Numbered from the stretch's first letter, positions 55,534 through 64,000 are shown. The stretch is 64,000 nucleotides of DNA from JAICIG01 sp035532215 (GCA_035532215.1 DATKRK010000251.1:5445-69444); one strand, 5' to 3'. Made by a program: numbers and translations. Notes: a model not told the origin generated them from the sequence alone.

Positions 55534-57027
55534 TCAATCCAGGTACTTGCGCCGCAGTCCCGAAAGCGCCGTAAAAGCCGGTTTAAAATTCCCGCCGGAG
55601 TCGACCAGGCCGGCATAAGGAAACTCGGCCGTCTCGCCGTCGCGAAGCTGGTTCCAGAACACGCCGTGGACCGCGGGCTTGGCGAAAAACAGCGGGAAAT
55701 AATGCTTGATCCAGGCAGCCTGGTTCTCGGGCGACCAGCCGCCGGGGAAGGCGTCGGCGATCGGCTGCGGGCGCCCTTTGGCGGCCGGCGCCGGCTGTTG
55801 GCTGCCAGGCACGCTAATCATCAACTGCAAAGGCAGCCCCAGACAGCTCCAAAGATCGAGCAACCGGCTGAACTCCAATCGGTCGCGTGGATACGAGCCG
55901 CCCGGGTAATAGCCCATATTGATTTCCAACCCGATGCCCGAGAGTTGCAGCCCCGCGCGCACCAACGCGTCGGCAAAGTGCAGCGGCGAGAGATCGGGCG
56001 TCGTGCGGCTCATGTACTCGGCCCAAGGCTGATCGAAGCGCACGACCAGCGGCGTGGAGGGGTCGACATCGCGGATGATCTCGATCGCCCGCACCGCCAG
56101 CCGCAGCTTTTGCTCTTCGCTGAGCGAAAGCGCCTCGCCGACGTTGACTCGCGAGGCGCAGTGCCAGACTTGCGCCTTGCCTCGATAACGGCTGACGACG
56201 GCCTCGACGTAGTCGCTGGCGAACGATTGCACGTTGTTGAAATCGCCTTCCCACAAATACAGCCAGTCGGGCAGCCCCAGCGCATCGAGCCGGAGCAAGG
56301 GGCCGGCGCAAACCGCCAGCGAGTGCTTGCCGCACCATTCGATCTGGCGGTCGAAGGCCTCCCACTGGTAGCGGCCTTCGCTGGCCTCGACCTGGCGCCA
56401 GGCCAGCGGCACGATGGCGGCGTTGAAGGTCCGCAGGAATTGCCCGTCGAGAGGCGGTTCGGGCGCGTCCGGGCCGAGACTGGCGCCGAGCAAGGCGTTG
56501 ATTCGCGGCGATTGACGCTGCCGCGCGGCCAGCGCCTGATCGATGTAACTGGAGACCAGCAAATCGCTCACGTCAAAGGCGCCGACGATGGCCTTTTCGG
56601 CGAATTCGGCGGCCTTCGCCGGGTCGTGCTGCGACGTCACCGCGCGCGATAAAAATCCCAGCGCCTTGTGCAGCGCCGCTTCGATCTTGGGGGGCGTCAC
56701 CAGGCCGATCGACTGCCAATCGGCGATCTGGTTGCGCACCTGGTGGACCTTGCCGCGCGCCAGCTCGACGAGCAATTGATAAGGGCGGTCGCGCTCCATC
56801 AAGGTCGCGGTCGAAAGCATGACTTCGCCGTGGCCCGCGACCGGCCAGGGAATCAAGAATTTCCCCGAGTCGACGACGTGCCGTTCGATGATCAATTCGC
56901 CGTCGCTCAAGCGCGTGCGGCAGTGCCAGGGAATCTGATCGGGGCCGGCCATATAGGCGCGTTCAGCCAAACGCGGGGTCAGACGGCCGTTCGGCGGCAC
57001 GATCAACCGCATCAAGCCATTGGGCAT
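55534..57027 (-). CDS. GH10-like TIM-barrel protein, acid/base residue doubtful
   Basis: A 497-residue protein. Residues 1-160 are a non-barrel N-terminal region typical of planctomycete xylanase-like proteins. From about 190 on, the sequence looks like a glycoside hydrolase family 10 barrel: FNAAIVPLAWRQVEASEGRY, QIEWCGKHSLAVCAGPLLRL, and a possible nucleophile segment SGIGLEINMGYYPGG. The usual acid/base motif (D-V-V-N-E) is replaced by WHCASRVNVGEAL, with no glutamate at the expected place. It may therefore be an inactive, binding-only or differently acting relative. There is no signal peptide, so a cytoplasmic location is implied, unusual for a xylanase. Confidence 0.62.
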   Translation of the reverse strand: MPNGLMRLIVPPNGRLTPRLAERAYMAGPDQIPWHCRTRLSDGELIIERHVVDSGKFLIPWPVAGHGEVMLSTATLMERDRPYQLLVELARGKVHQVRNQIADWQSIGLVTPPKIEAALHKALGFLSRAVTSQHDPAKAAEFAEKAIVGAFDVSDLLVSSYIDQALAARQRQSPRINALLGASLGPDAPEPPLDGQFLRTFNAAIVPLAWRQVEASEGRYQWEAFDRQIEWCGKHSLAVCAGPLLRLDALGLPDWLYLWEGDFNNVQSFASDYVEAVVSRYRGKAQVWHCASRVNVGEALSLSEEQKLRLAVRAIEIIRDVDPSTPLVVRFDQPWAEYMSRTTPDLSPLHFADALVRAGLQLSGIGLEINMGYYPGGSYPRDRLEFSRLLDLWSCLGLPLQLMISVPGSQQPAPAAKGRPQPIADAFPGGWSPENQAAWIKHYFPLFFAKPAVHGVFWNQLRDGETAEFPYAGLVDSGGNFKPAFTALSGLRRKYLD

Positions 57028-57152
57028 AAGCTGCTCACCACGCGCACAGGTCCGACGAACGGGCGACGAATCGACGAGCCGATTCCCAGCGATCCCGACC
57101 GGCGCCCGCGCCGTCCGCCTGGCCTTCGCCGCTATCCAATTTCTCTATTGAT

Positions 57153-57161
57153 TGTTATACT
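57153..57161 (+). promoter_or_regulatory. Candidate extended -10 promoter of purC
   Basis: TGTTATACT combines the TGn extension with a TATACT -10 box (57156-57161). The -35 region is weak, as is common for extended -10 promoters. It is 73 bases before the purC start. Confidence 0.42.
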
Positions 57162-57233
57162 CCGCCCGATGGATAAGGGCATCCCAAAAAGTCACAGCCG
57201 CCTGTCTCTCATGTCGGAACGGAGAATTCTGCC

Positions 57234-58136
57234 GTGACGCGCGATGCGGTGCTCGAAACCTCTCTGGGCGATTTGCCCGTCCGCCGCGGCAAAGTCCGCG
57301 ACGTCTACGACCTGGGCGACCGCTTGCTGCTGGTCGCCAGCGATCGGATCAGCGCGTTCGATTGGGTGCTGCCTTCGGGAATTCCCGACAAGGGCCGGGT
57401 CTTGACGCAAACCAGCGTGTTCTGGTTCGAGCGGCTGGGGGAGCCGAATCATCTGCTCTCCACCGACTTGGCCGAGGCCGGTTTGCCCGCCGCAATCGAC
57501 CTGGCGCCGCTTGTCGGCCGCTCGATGCTGGTTCGCAAAACCGAAGTCGTGCCGATCGAGTGCGTCGTGCGCGGGTATCTTTCTGGTTCGGGCTGGAAGG
57601 AGTATTCGCGGCAAGGGACCGTCTGCGGGGAGCCGCTGCCGCCCGGTTTGCGCGAAAGCGACCGGCTCGAGCAGCCGATTTTCACTCCGGCTACGAAGGC
57701 CGAAAGCGGCCACGACGAGAATATCTCGTTCGAACGGATGGCCGACCTCGTCGGCCTGGAGACCGCCGAGGAATTGCGGCGTCGCAGCCTCGACATCTAC
57801 CAGCGAGGCGCCGAACACGCTCTCGAGCGCGGAATTATCGTCGCCGACACCAAGTTCGAGTGGGGCTGGGTCGACTCGCCCGGCGGCCGGCGGTTGATTT
57901 TGATCGACGAGGCGCTGACGCCTGACAGTTCGCGGTTCTGGCCGGCCGACCGCTACGAACCAGGCCGCGGCCAGGCGTCGTTCGACAAGCAGTTCGTCCG
58001 CGACTGGTTGGAGAGCACGACTTGGGATAAGAACAGCCCGCCGCCCAAGCTGCCCGATGACGTGATCGCCAAGACGCGGGCCAAGTACATCGAAGTTTAC
58101 GAGATTCTCACCGGGCAGTCGTTTGCCTGGAAGTGA
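57234..58136 (+). CDS. purC: Phosphoribosylaminoimidazole-succinocarboxamide synthase
   Basis: A 300-residue SAICAR synthetase of de novo purine synthesis, joining CAIR and aspartate with ATP. The start is GTG at 57234 with GGAG upstream at about 57220. Family motifs are RRGKVRDVYDLGDRLLLVAS, DRISAFDWVLPSGIPDKGRV, ECVVRGYLSGSGWKEY, FTPATKAESGHDENIS and IDEALTPDSSRFW. This is the longer yeast-like or planctomycete form (about 300 residues) rather than the 240-residue enterobacterial form. It stands alone, without other pur genes nearby, and converges on the kinase gene with only 23 bases between the stops. Confidence 0.95.
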   Translation: MTRDAVLETSLGDLPVRRGKVRDVYDLGDRLLLVASDRISAFDWVLPSGIPDKGRVLTQTSVFWFERLGEPNHLLSTDLAEAGLPAAIDLAPLVGRSMLVRKTEVVPIECVVRGYLSGSGWKEYSRQGTVCGEPLPPGLRESDRLEQPIFTPATKAESGHDENISFERMADLVGLETAEELRRRSLDIYQRGAEHALERGIIVADTKFEWGWVDSPGGRRLILIDEALTPDSSRFWPADRYEPGRGQASFDKQFVRDWLESTTWDKNSPPPKLPDDVIAKTRAKYIEVYEILTGQSFAWK

Positions 58137-58159
58137 ACGCGGCTGCGACCGAGCGTTCG

Positions 58160-59881
58160 TTAACGGGCCGACTTTGCGCTGCGCTTGGCATCGATGCGTT
58201 TGACTTCGGCATCGTGCTGGATGGTCGCCTCGTCGCCGGGCGCCAGGTCGCGCAGGCTGGCGAAGTCGCCGTTGAGCGTGATCTCGCAATCGGCGGCCAG
58301 GGGAAATTTTCGCTCGCGACCGTCTGCCGTAATTTCAAGCTGCCGCTGTTCGAGATTGAGCCGCAGCAGTTTTCCGGAAAGCGTGACGACCCGGTAGGCT
58401 TCGATCGAGACGGCATCGCGCTCGCTTCCGTGCAAAAAGTAAGCAGCCGAAATTCGATCGCCCGGTTGGAGCATGGCGAGCGTGACCGAACGCCCCTCGA
58501 ATTCTCGTTGGCCGTTCAAGAGCGGCTTCAGATCGGGCGGAACGTGGAGCAGGCGAATCTCCCTTTCTTTGCCGTCGGGCGTGACGTCGAGCTTCAGCAC
58601 CGAAAGTTGCTGTTCCGTCGAATTGAACAGACCTTCGAGCACTTCGGGCCGCACCACTTGGATCGCGGTCGCCGTCAATTGTTGCGATTTGTCTTTGGCC
58701 AACGCCACTTCCACTTCGTCGCCCGACTTCAGCTCGCGCAACAACAGGAACTGTTCGCCGTTGAGCTGAATCTTGCAATCCGGGGGAACGGCGATTTCCA
58801 ACGGCTGGCGATCTTCCGGAGCGACGAACACGATCTTCTGCTCGTCGAGCAGCAGATCGCGAATCCGCCCGCGACGAGCGTCCGCGGCGGCCGACGACGG
58901 CGCCTCCGGCGCCGGCTGTTCGCGGCCGAGCGGCAGCAGCGCCAACGCCAGGCTCAGTGCGGCGCTGGCGGCGAAGGCCCCGATGGCCAGGCGCCGTTTG
59001 CGTTTGGCCTCGGCGGCGGCCGCTACCGCTTCGGCGTCGGCCCCAGGCGAGACGGGCGTGATCGGCCGCTCCTTCAGGTCCTCGAGCGCCGCGGCCGCCG
59101 TCCGGTAACGCTGGGCAGGCTCCTTGAGAATCAGCTTCTGGATCACCGCGGCGATCGACTCGGGGACGCCTTCGAGCACCTTGGCGATTTCGGGCAGCCG
59201 CCGGTCGGGCGCCGCATGCCACATCATCCAGGCCACGGCCTTGTCGCGCCCGAAGCTGTTCAGGCCGGGGAACAGAGACTCGAAATTCGCTCCGCACAAT
59301 AGCTCGTAGCAAGTGAAGCCCAGCGAGTACAGATCGCTCGCCGGCCCGACCGGGCCGAAGTGATCGGACATGACCTCCGGCGCCATGTACTTGGGCGTTC
59401 CCTTGAGCAGGCTTCCTTCGCCGCCGCCCGACCGCCGCGCCAGGCCGAAATCGCCGAGCTTGAGCCGGTTGTTCAGTCCGATCAGCAGATTGCTCGGTTT
59501 GACGTCGCCGTGCAGCACGCCGCGCGAGTGTAGAAAGTCCAGGGCGTGCAAGCTTTGCACCAAGGCGATTTTCAGCGTCTCGACGTCGATCGGCCGGCCC
59601 TGCAACTCGCCCGCCAGGCTGCCGCGCATCAGCTCCAGAATCAGCCAGCCGCGCTCGCGGACGATATCGTAGATCGTCATGATGTACTGGTGGTGCAAGT
59701 TGGCCAGAATCTGCGCCTCTTGCCAGTAGCGGTCGAGCTGCCGCGGGTCTTGCATGTACTGGTAGTGGATCTGCTTGATCGCCACCTCGCGGGCCAATTC
59801 CAGGTCGCGCGCCCGGTAAACGGTGGCGAATTCGCCCGCGGCGATCGTATCCGTGATTTGATAACGTTGTTCAGGTTCCAT
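58160..59881 (-). CDS. Membrane Ser/Thr protein kinase with three extracytoplasmic beta repeats
   Basis: A 573-residue Hanks-type kinase. I use the ATG at 59881 (MEPEQRYQITDTIAAGEF); the frame to 60097 is not kinase-like. Lys36 in VAIKQI, HGDVKPSN, DFGLARR and MAPEV are the catalytic landmarks. The glycine loop is degenerate (IAAGEFATVY, two of three glycines replaced by Ala), and HRD is HGD, so regulation is not by the usual RD arginine. A single membrane helix (AIGAFAASAALSLALALLPL) lies near residue 300. The outer part holds three repeats of about 75 residues, each with LNG and LKSGDEV/LQPGDRI/LAPGDEA motifs, resembling DUF5666-type beta units that could sense a ligand. Confidence 0.85.
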   Translation of the reverse strand: MEPEQRYQITDTIAAGEFATVYRARDLELAREVAIKQIHYQYMQDPRQLDRYWQEAQILANLHHQYIMTIYDIVRERGWLILELMRGSLAGELQGRPIDVETLKIALVQSLHALDFLHSRGVLHGDVKPSNLLIGLNNRLKLGDFGLARRSGGGEGSLLKGTPKYMAPEVMSDHFGPVGPASDLYSLGFTCYELLCGANFESLFPGLNSFGRDKAVAWMMWHAAPDRRLPEIAKVLEGVPESIAAVIQKLILKEPAQRYRTAAAALEDLKERPITPVSPGADAEAVAAAAEAKRKRRLAIGAFAASAALSLALALLPLGREQPAPEAPSSAAADARRGRIRDLLLDEQKIVFVAPEDRQPLEIAVPPDCKIQLNGEQFLLLRELKSGDEVEVALAKDKSQQLTATAIQVVRPEVLEGLFNSTEQQLSVLKLDVTPDGKEREIRLLHVPPDLKPLLNGQREFEGRSVTLAMLQPGDRISAAYFLHGSERDAVSIEAYRVVTLSGKLLRLNLEQRQLEITADGRERKFPLAADCEITLNGDFASLRDLAPGDEATIQHDAEVKRIDAKRSAKSAR

Positions 59882-60136
59882 GAGCTTCGATTCGCTGGTT
59901 GGATCGCCAGGGGCGGGGCGTTCCGGCGCTGGCGTGCCGTACGACGCCCTAGATATGCACGATACCATCGGTTCGCCGACCGATGCTAGTGCGAAGAAAG
60001 CGCGCAACGCGGAGCAGGAAGTGCGGAGCGAGAAAGGAACGGGCGCTTGGGTGCAAAGCGTCTCGTTTCGCCCGGCAAGGCGCACGATTATCCCCATCGG
60101 CCGGCGGCCCAGGCTCGGCCGGAACCGGGGCTCGTT

Positions 60137-62674
60137 TTAATTGTGCGGCTTTTCGTGTTCCGCCTGGATTCGCATGCCGTAGAACGACCGATACACGAAA
60201 AACATGGCGATCAGCAGGAACGTGACGGCGAAGCCCATCGTCACGTTCGCCCCTTCCTTATGTTTGAGCGACACCGCCAACGGCACGGCCAACAGGCCGA
60301 ACAGCGTGGTGAACTTAATGATCGGGTTCAAGGCGACCGACGAAGTGTCTTTGAACGGATCGCCGACGGTGTCTCCGACCACGGTGGCGTCGTGCAAAGG
60401 CGTGCCCTTGGCGTGGAGTTCCGTCTCGACGATCTTTTTGGCGTTGTCCCAGGCCCCGCCGGCGTTGGCCATGAAAATCGCCTGATACAGGCCGAACAGG
60501 GCGATCGACACCAGATAGCCGATGAAAAAGTAGGGATCCAAAAACGCGAAGCCGAGGGTCGAAAAGAAGACGGTCACGAAAATGTTGAACATCCCGGTCT
60601 GGGCGTATTGGGTGCAGATCGCCACCACCGTCTTGCTGTCTTCGGTGGAGGCTTTGGTCACCGAATCGTCGAGCTTGATGTTTTCCTTGATGAACTCGAC
60701 CGCACGATACGCTCCGGTGGTCACCGCTTGGATCGAAGCCCCGGTAAACCAGTAGATGATCGCGCCGCCGGCGATCAAGCCGAGCAGGAACGGCGGATGC
60801 AGAATCGACAAGTTGGCCAGCAACTCGGGCTTCAGCCCGCCGGTCAATTCCAGGATGATCGAAAAGATCATCGTCGTGGCGCCGACGACGGCCGTGCCGA
60901 TCAAGACGGGCTTGGCGGTCGCCTTGAAGGTGTTGCCGGCCCCGTCGTTCTTTTCGAGATTGTCCTTCGCCAATTCGAAATCGGGCGAGAAGCCATAGTT
61001 TTGTTCGAGGTCTTGCTTGATTCCCGGCAGGCTTTCGATGGTCGACAACTCGAACACCGATTGGGCGTTGTCGGTTACCGGGCCGTAACTATCGACGGCG
61101 ATCGTCACCGGTCCCATGCCCAGAAAGCCGAACGCCACCAGGCCGAAGGCGAACACGGCCGGGGCCAGCATGATTTCGCCGCTGATCAGCTTGCTCATTT
61201 CGTAAGCCACGCCCATCAGCGACAGGATGATGATGCCGAGCCAATAAGCGCTGAAATTGCCCGCCACCAGGCCCGAAAGGATGTTGAGCGACGCCCCGCC
61301 CTCGCGCGACGAAGTCACGACCTCGCGAACGTGGCCGCACTCGGTGGAAGTGAAGATCTTCACCACTTCAGGGATGATCGCTCCGGCCAGCGTCCCGCAA
61401 GTGATGATCGTCGCCAGTTTCCACCACAGAAAGTCGTCGCCGCCAAGCGTCGGAATCAAAACGGCCGAGACGACGTAGGTCAGCATCACGGAGACGATCG
61501 AGGTCAGCCAGACGAGGATCGTCAGCGGAGACTCGAAGTTGAAGTGCCGGGCGTGCTCGTATTTGCTCTTGGCCAGACGTTCGTTGATGAAGTACGAAGC
61601 GCCCGACGCCACGACCATCATCACCCGCATCATGAAAATCCAGACCAACAACCGCACCTGAACCAACGGATCTTTGACCGCCAGCAGGATGAACGTGATC
61701 AACGCCACCCCGGTGACGCCGTAAGTCTCGAAGCCGTCGGCCGAAGGGCCGACCGAGTCGCCGGCGTTGTCGCCGGTGCAGTCGGCGATGACGCCCGGGT
61801 TTCGGGCGTCGTCTTCCTTGATTTTGAAGACGATTTTCATCAGGTCGGCGCCAATGTCGGCGATCTTCGTAAAGATGCCGCCCGCGACGCGCAGCGCCGC
61901 GGCGCCGAGCGATTCGCCGATGGCAAAACCGATAAAGCACGGCCCCGCGTAGTCGCCGGGAATGAACATCAGGATGATCAGCATCAGCAGCAACTCGACG
62001 CTAATCAACAGCATGCCAATGCTGATGCCGGCCTTCAGCGGCAGCACATAGCACGGATAGGCCTTGCCCGCGAGGCTGGCGAACGCGGTGCGCGAATTGG
62101 CAAATGTATTGACGCGAATGCCGAACCACGCGACCCCGTAACTGCCGAGAATGCCGATCACGCTGAACAGCAGAATGACCCCGACCTTGACGGTTTCGAA
62201 ATTCTGCAGGTATTTGAAATAAAAGATGATCACCGAACCGATGAACAGCCACAACACGAACAAGAACTTGCCCTGCGTGATCAGGTACGTCTTGCACGTT
62301 TCGTAGATCAGCTCGGAGACGTCGCTCATCGACGAATGGACGGGCATGTTCTTCAGTTGGCGGCCGACGGCGAGCCCGAACGCCAGCCCAACGATCGAGA
62401 CGACCAAACCGGTAAACAGCAGATCACGACCGCCGATCCGGTCGCCCAGAAATCTCGCCTGATTCAGGTCGGGCAGCACCAAGCTCGCTTCTCCGCCTCC
62501 CTCGTGCGACACCTCATCATCTGCCGCTACAGAGGGGGATGGAGCTAGGGCAAACATCAGACAGGCAGCCGCAATCCAGCCAAAACGGAGTGCCCGCCGA
62601 AGAATCCCGCCCCCGACGGTCGCTGAATTCACGGATAATTCTCTTCCCAGCCGCCCAGGCAAACTCTGCCGCAT
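60137..62674 (-). CDS. hppA: Membrane-bound proton- or sodium-translocating pyrophosphatase
   Basis: An 845-residue M-PPase that couples PPi hydrolysis to ion pumping, with about 16 membrane helices. Mg-PPi motifs are present in diverged form: IADIGADLMKIVFKIKEDDA followed by GDNAGDSVGPSADGFETYGV, and near the C-terminus DATVVGDTVGDPFKDTSS. GNTFKATAK places a lysine where the family's K+-independent members carry one. The N-terminus adds about 70 residues, including a signal-like helix (GWIAAACLMFALAPSPSVAA) before the first conserved helix. The start ATG at 62674 follows AAGAAGAG. The motif versions resemble those of Bacteroidetes or Verrucomicrobia enzymes, some of which pump Na+ and H+, so the ion is uncertain. 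Confidence 0.9.
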   Translation of the reverse strand: MRQSLPGRLGRELSVNSATVGGGILRRALRFGWIAAACLMFALAPSPSVAADDEVSHEGGGEASLVLPDLNQARFLGDRIGGRDLLFTGLVVSIVGLAFGLAVGRQLKNMPVHSSMSDVSELIYETCKTYLITQGKFLFVLWLFIGSVIIFYFKYLQNFETVKVGVILLFSVIGILGSYGVAWFGIRVNTFANSRTAFASLAGKAYPCYVLPLKAGISIGMLLISVELLLMLIILMFIPGDYAGPCFIGFAIGESLGAAALRVAGGIFTKIADIGADLMKIVFKIKEDDARNPGVIADCTGDNAGDSVGPSADGFETYGVTGVALITFILLAVKDPLVQVRLLVWIFMMRVMMVVASGASYFINERLAKSKYEHARHFNFESPLTILVWLTSIVSVMLTYVVSAVLIPTLGGDDFLWWKLATIITCGTLAGAIIPEVVKIFTSTECGHVREVVTSSREGGASLNILSGLVAGNFSAYWLGIIILSLMGVAYEMSKLISGEIMLAPAVFAFGLVAFGFLGMGPVTIAVDSYGPVTDNAQSVFELSTIESLPGIKQDLEQNYGFSPDFELAKDNLEKNDGAGNTFKATAKPVLIGTAVVGATTMIFSIILELTGGLKPELLANLSILHPPFLLGLIAGGAIIYWFTGASIQAVTTGAYRAVEFIKENIKLDDSVTKASTEDSKTVVAICTQYAQTGMFNIFVTVFFSTLGFAFLDPYFFIGYLVSIALFGLYQAIFMANAGGAWDNAKKIVETELHAKGTPLHDATVVGDTVGDPFKDTSSVALNPIIKFTTLFGLLAVPLAVSLKHKEGANVTMGFAVTFLLIAMFFVYRSFYGMRIQAEHEKPHN

Positions 62675-63031
62675 TCGACGCTCTTCTTGGTTCAGATAAA
62701 TATGGAATAAATCTAGCCTAGGTGGTTAAACTATCTTGGCGGTTCGACTTGTGCAACCGCTCCTTGGCGCCCTCAAGTTGTGCATGGGCAGTGCAGGCCG
62801 GGGTCTGCGGGCTTAGCTAACGGGGCCACGACACCACAATCATAGAACGCGACTTAAGCTTGTCCGGACCTCGCAAAGTCGCTCGAGGCGACTTAAAATC
62901 GACCGATTGCGCCCCATCCTTCCTCCTCGAAGAAACGAACGCGCCTACTGCCCTTCGCCCGGCAGCGGGACGATGCGTTTCTCCCTCGGCATTTCCAGCC
63001 TGGCGCCGCGCAATGAGGTAATCGACTGCCG
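62675..63031. other. 357-bp divergent intergenic region
   Basis: It lies between the pyrophosphatase gene (leftward) and the permease gene (rightward) and must hold both promoters. The part next to the pyrophosphatase gene is AT-rich (around 62690-62740), as expected for a promoter. No clear consensus or RNA structure was assigned. Confidence 0.4.
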
Positions 63032-63861
63032 ATGATCTACGAGCTTGCGGTGCTCTTGGCCGGCTTCGTGCTGTTGACTGTTTTGGTCATTCGCGGCGCG
63101 AGCATTTTTGTCGCGGCGCCGCTTTGCGCCATCGCCATTCTGGCCTTCAGCGGCGCCGATCCGGCAATGGGCATGGCCGGTCCGTTCATGACCGGTTTTG
63201 CCGATTACATCCGCCAGTTCTATCTGATCTTCGTGTTCGGCGCCGCCTTCGGAAAGCTGATGGAGGCCTCGGGCGCCGCCACCAGCATCGCCCTGGCCGT
63301 CGTCGAGCGATTGGGAACGCGTTGGGCCTGCCTGTCGGTCGTTCTGGCTTGCGCGCTGTTGACTTACGGCGGCGTGTCGCTGTTCGTGGTCGGATTCTCC
63401 GTATTTCCGTTGGCCGTGCAATTGTTTCGGCAGGCCGACCTGCCGCGGCGATTTATTCCCGCGGCGATGGTGTTCGGCTCGATCACGTTCACCATGACCA
63501 GCGCCGGCTCGCCCGAGATCCAGAACCTGATTCCGATCCGCTACCTGATCGACGCCAACACGCAAGAGCCGCTGACCGACGCCTTGGCGGGTTGGCCCGT
63601 CAGCCTGATCGTGGCCGCGACGATGTTCCTGCTGGGCCAACTCTACTTGGAATGGGCCATCGCCCGCGAGCGCCGGCTTGGCGCCCGCTTCGAGCCGCGG
63701 CCCGGCGATGCAGCGGCCGCTTCGCGCAGCGAATTGCCCGACTGGCGCCGCGCGGCGTTGCCGTTGGTCGTGACGCTGCTGGCGTTGAATCTGCTGCCGC
63801 TCGTGGGCGAGCGGCTGGCTGAAGAGAGTTCAGAGCCGGAGAGGCGTTCGCGCCAAATCCC
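63032..63861 (+). pseudogene. GntP-family permease, 5' part, probably interrupted by an insertion element
   Basis: About 276 codons of a GntP/gluconate-type H+ symporter are recognisable, starting ATG at 63032 (IYELAVLLAGFVLLTVLVIR). Typical segments are GFADYIRQFYLIFVFGAAFG, LTYGGVSLFVVGFSVFPLAV and FTMTSAGSPEIQNLIPIRYL. Family members are about 450-500 residues. After LLALNLLPLVGERLAE the hydrophobic pattern stops, and the continuing open frame (DKMVGPVARVW and on) is polar and unlike any permease. The break is between about 63820 and 63865, where an insertion-element end seems to begin. The intact gene would take up an organic acid or sugar acid. Confidence 0.62.
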
Positions 63862-64000
63862 TGTAGACAAAATGGTTGGACCAGTCGCCCGCGTCTGGCG
63901 CGGATTACCTTTGAAATCAGGGGGTAATCCTTTTTCTCAGGCAGTGCCGCAACGAGAGGACTGGTCCAATGAAAACAAGTTTACGTTACCTCGGTTTGGA
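63862..64000 (+). mobile_element. Left end of a probable IS110-family insertion element (continues beyond window)
   Basis: The sequence changes character near 63862 (TGTAGACAAAATGG). It carries an inverted repeat (63876-63886 with 63959-63969) and leads into a short open frame with the start of an IS110-type transposase. The right end is outside the window, so the exact boundary and target duplication, if any, cannot be seen. Confidence 0.5.
63969..64000 (+). CDS. Transposase start, probably IS110 family (partial)
   Basis: Ten codons are visible: MKTSLRYLGL. They match the usual opening of IS110-family DEDD transposases, in which a hydrophobic strand and then G-L/I-D-V carry the first catalytic aspartate, expected immediately beyond the window edge. 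A GAGAGGA site (63954-63960) precedes the ATG. This is a short sample and the family assignment is an inference from the N-terminus and the apparent gene disruption upstream. Confidence 0.48.
   Translation, partial: MKTSLRYLGL

Noticed and set aside
62945..63640. 231-codon minus-strand frame
   Set aside because: It is antisense to the permease gene, rich in Arg/Gln/Gly/His, without motifs.
1..64000. tRNA, rRNA or riboswitch genes
   Set aside because: I read the intergenic regions for cloverleaf ends and conserved rRNA stretches and found none that I could support. A dedicated covariance search could still find a small RNA.

Overview
The window is a high-GC chromosomal segment that reads as a planctomycete, most likely of the Pirellulales. 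The clues are two very large surface proteins with a LEPR-XLL-like export motif near the N-terminus and DUF4214-type repeats at the C-terminus, a lysine-rich histone H1-like protein, secreted planctomycete-type hypothetical proteins, a Gfo/Idh/MocA oxidoreductase with a Tat signal, and a membrane-anchored Ser/Thr kinase. This assignment is inferred from protein families; no rRNA or tRNA gene is present to confirm it.

Layout. 1-3766 (minus): hyfB-hyfC-hyfE-hyfF, the membrane arm of a hydrogenase-4-like or Ehr-like energy-converting complex, cut by the left edge. 3938-10020 (minus): mgsA-mgsB-mgsC-glnT plus a sarcosine-oxidase-like flavoprotein, a probable methylamine / N-methylglutamate module. 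10337-14125 (minus): a 1262-residue secreted cyclophilin with eight SdrD-B-like repeats. 14498-16959: an H1-like basic protein, a 3' remnant of a UvrD-type helicase, a basic two-module protein and a small secreted Gly/Tyr-rich protein. 17161-26765 (plus): a TetR regulator with a visible promoter and operator, a periplasmic adaptor lipoprotein, and two consecutive RND pumps. 27009-29818 (plus): oxidoreductase, unknown secreted protein, nitrilase-family amidase. 29876-30334 (minus): membrane-anchored EF-hand protein. 30698-51742 (minus): one uninterrupted 21-kb gene for a 7014-residue surface protein with a metzincin zinc site. 52280-58136: a small carbohydrate-binding-like protein, phosphoketolase, a GH10-like barrel protein (minus) and purC. 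58160-62674 (minus): Ser/Thr kinase and a membrane pyrophosphatase. 63032-64000: a GntP-family permease that appears to be broken by an insertion element whose transposase start is just visible.

The window mixes energy conservation (Hyf-like complex, proton- or sodium-pumping pyrophosphatase, phosphoketolase), methylated-amine nitrogen metabolism, drug efflux under local TetR control, and cell-surface construction. The two surface giants share the same terminal signatures, so they probably use one export and anchoring route.

The intergenic spaces hold families of short, highly palindromic repeats. One family has eight GGGCGCC-centred units at three loci, two of which match exactly in opposite orientation. 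Two further elements are built from a pair of identical self-palindromic arms in inverted orientation. These are the least explained sequences in the window. No CRISPR array, rRNA or tRNA was seen.
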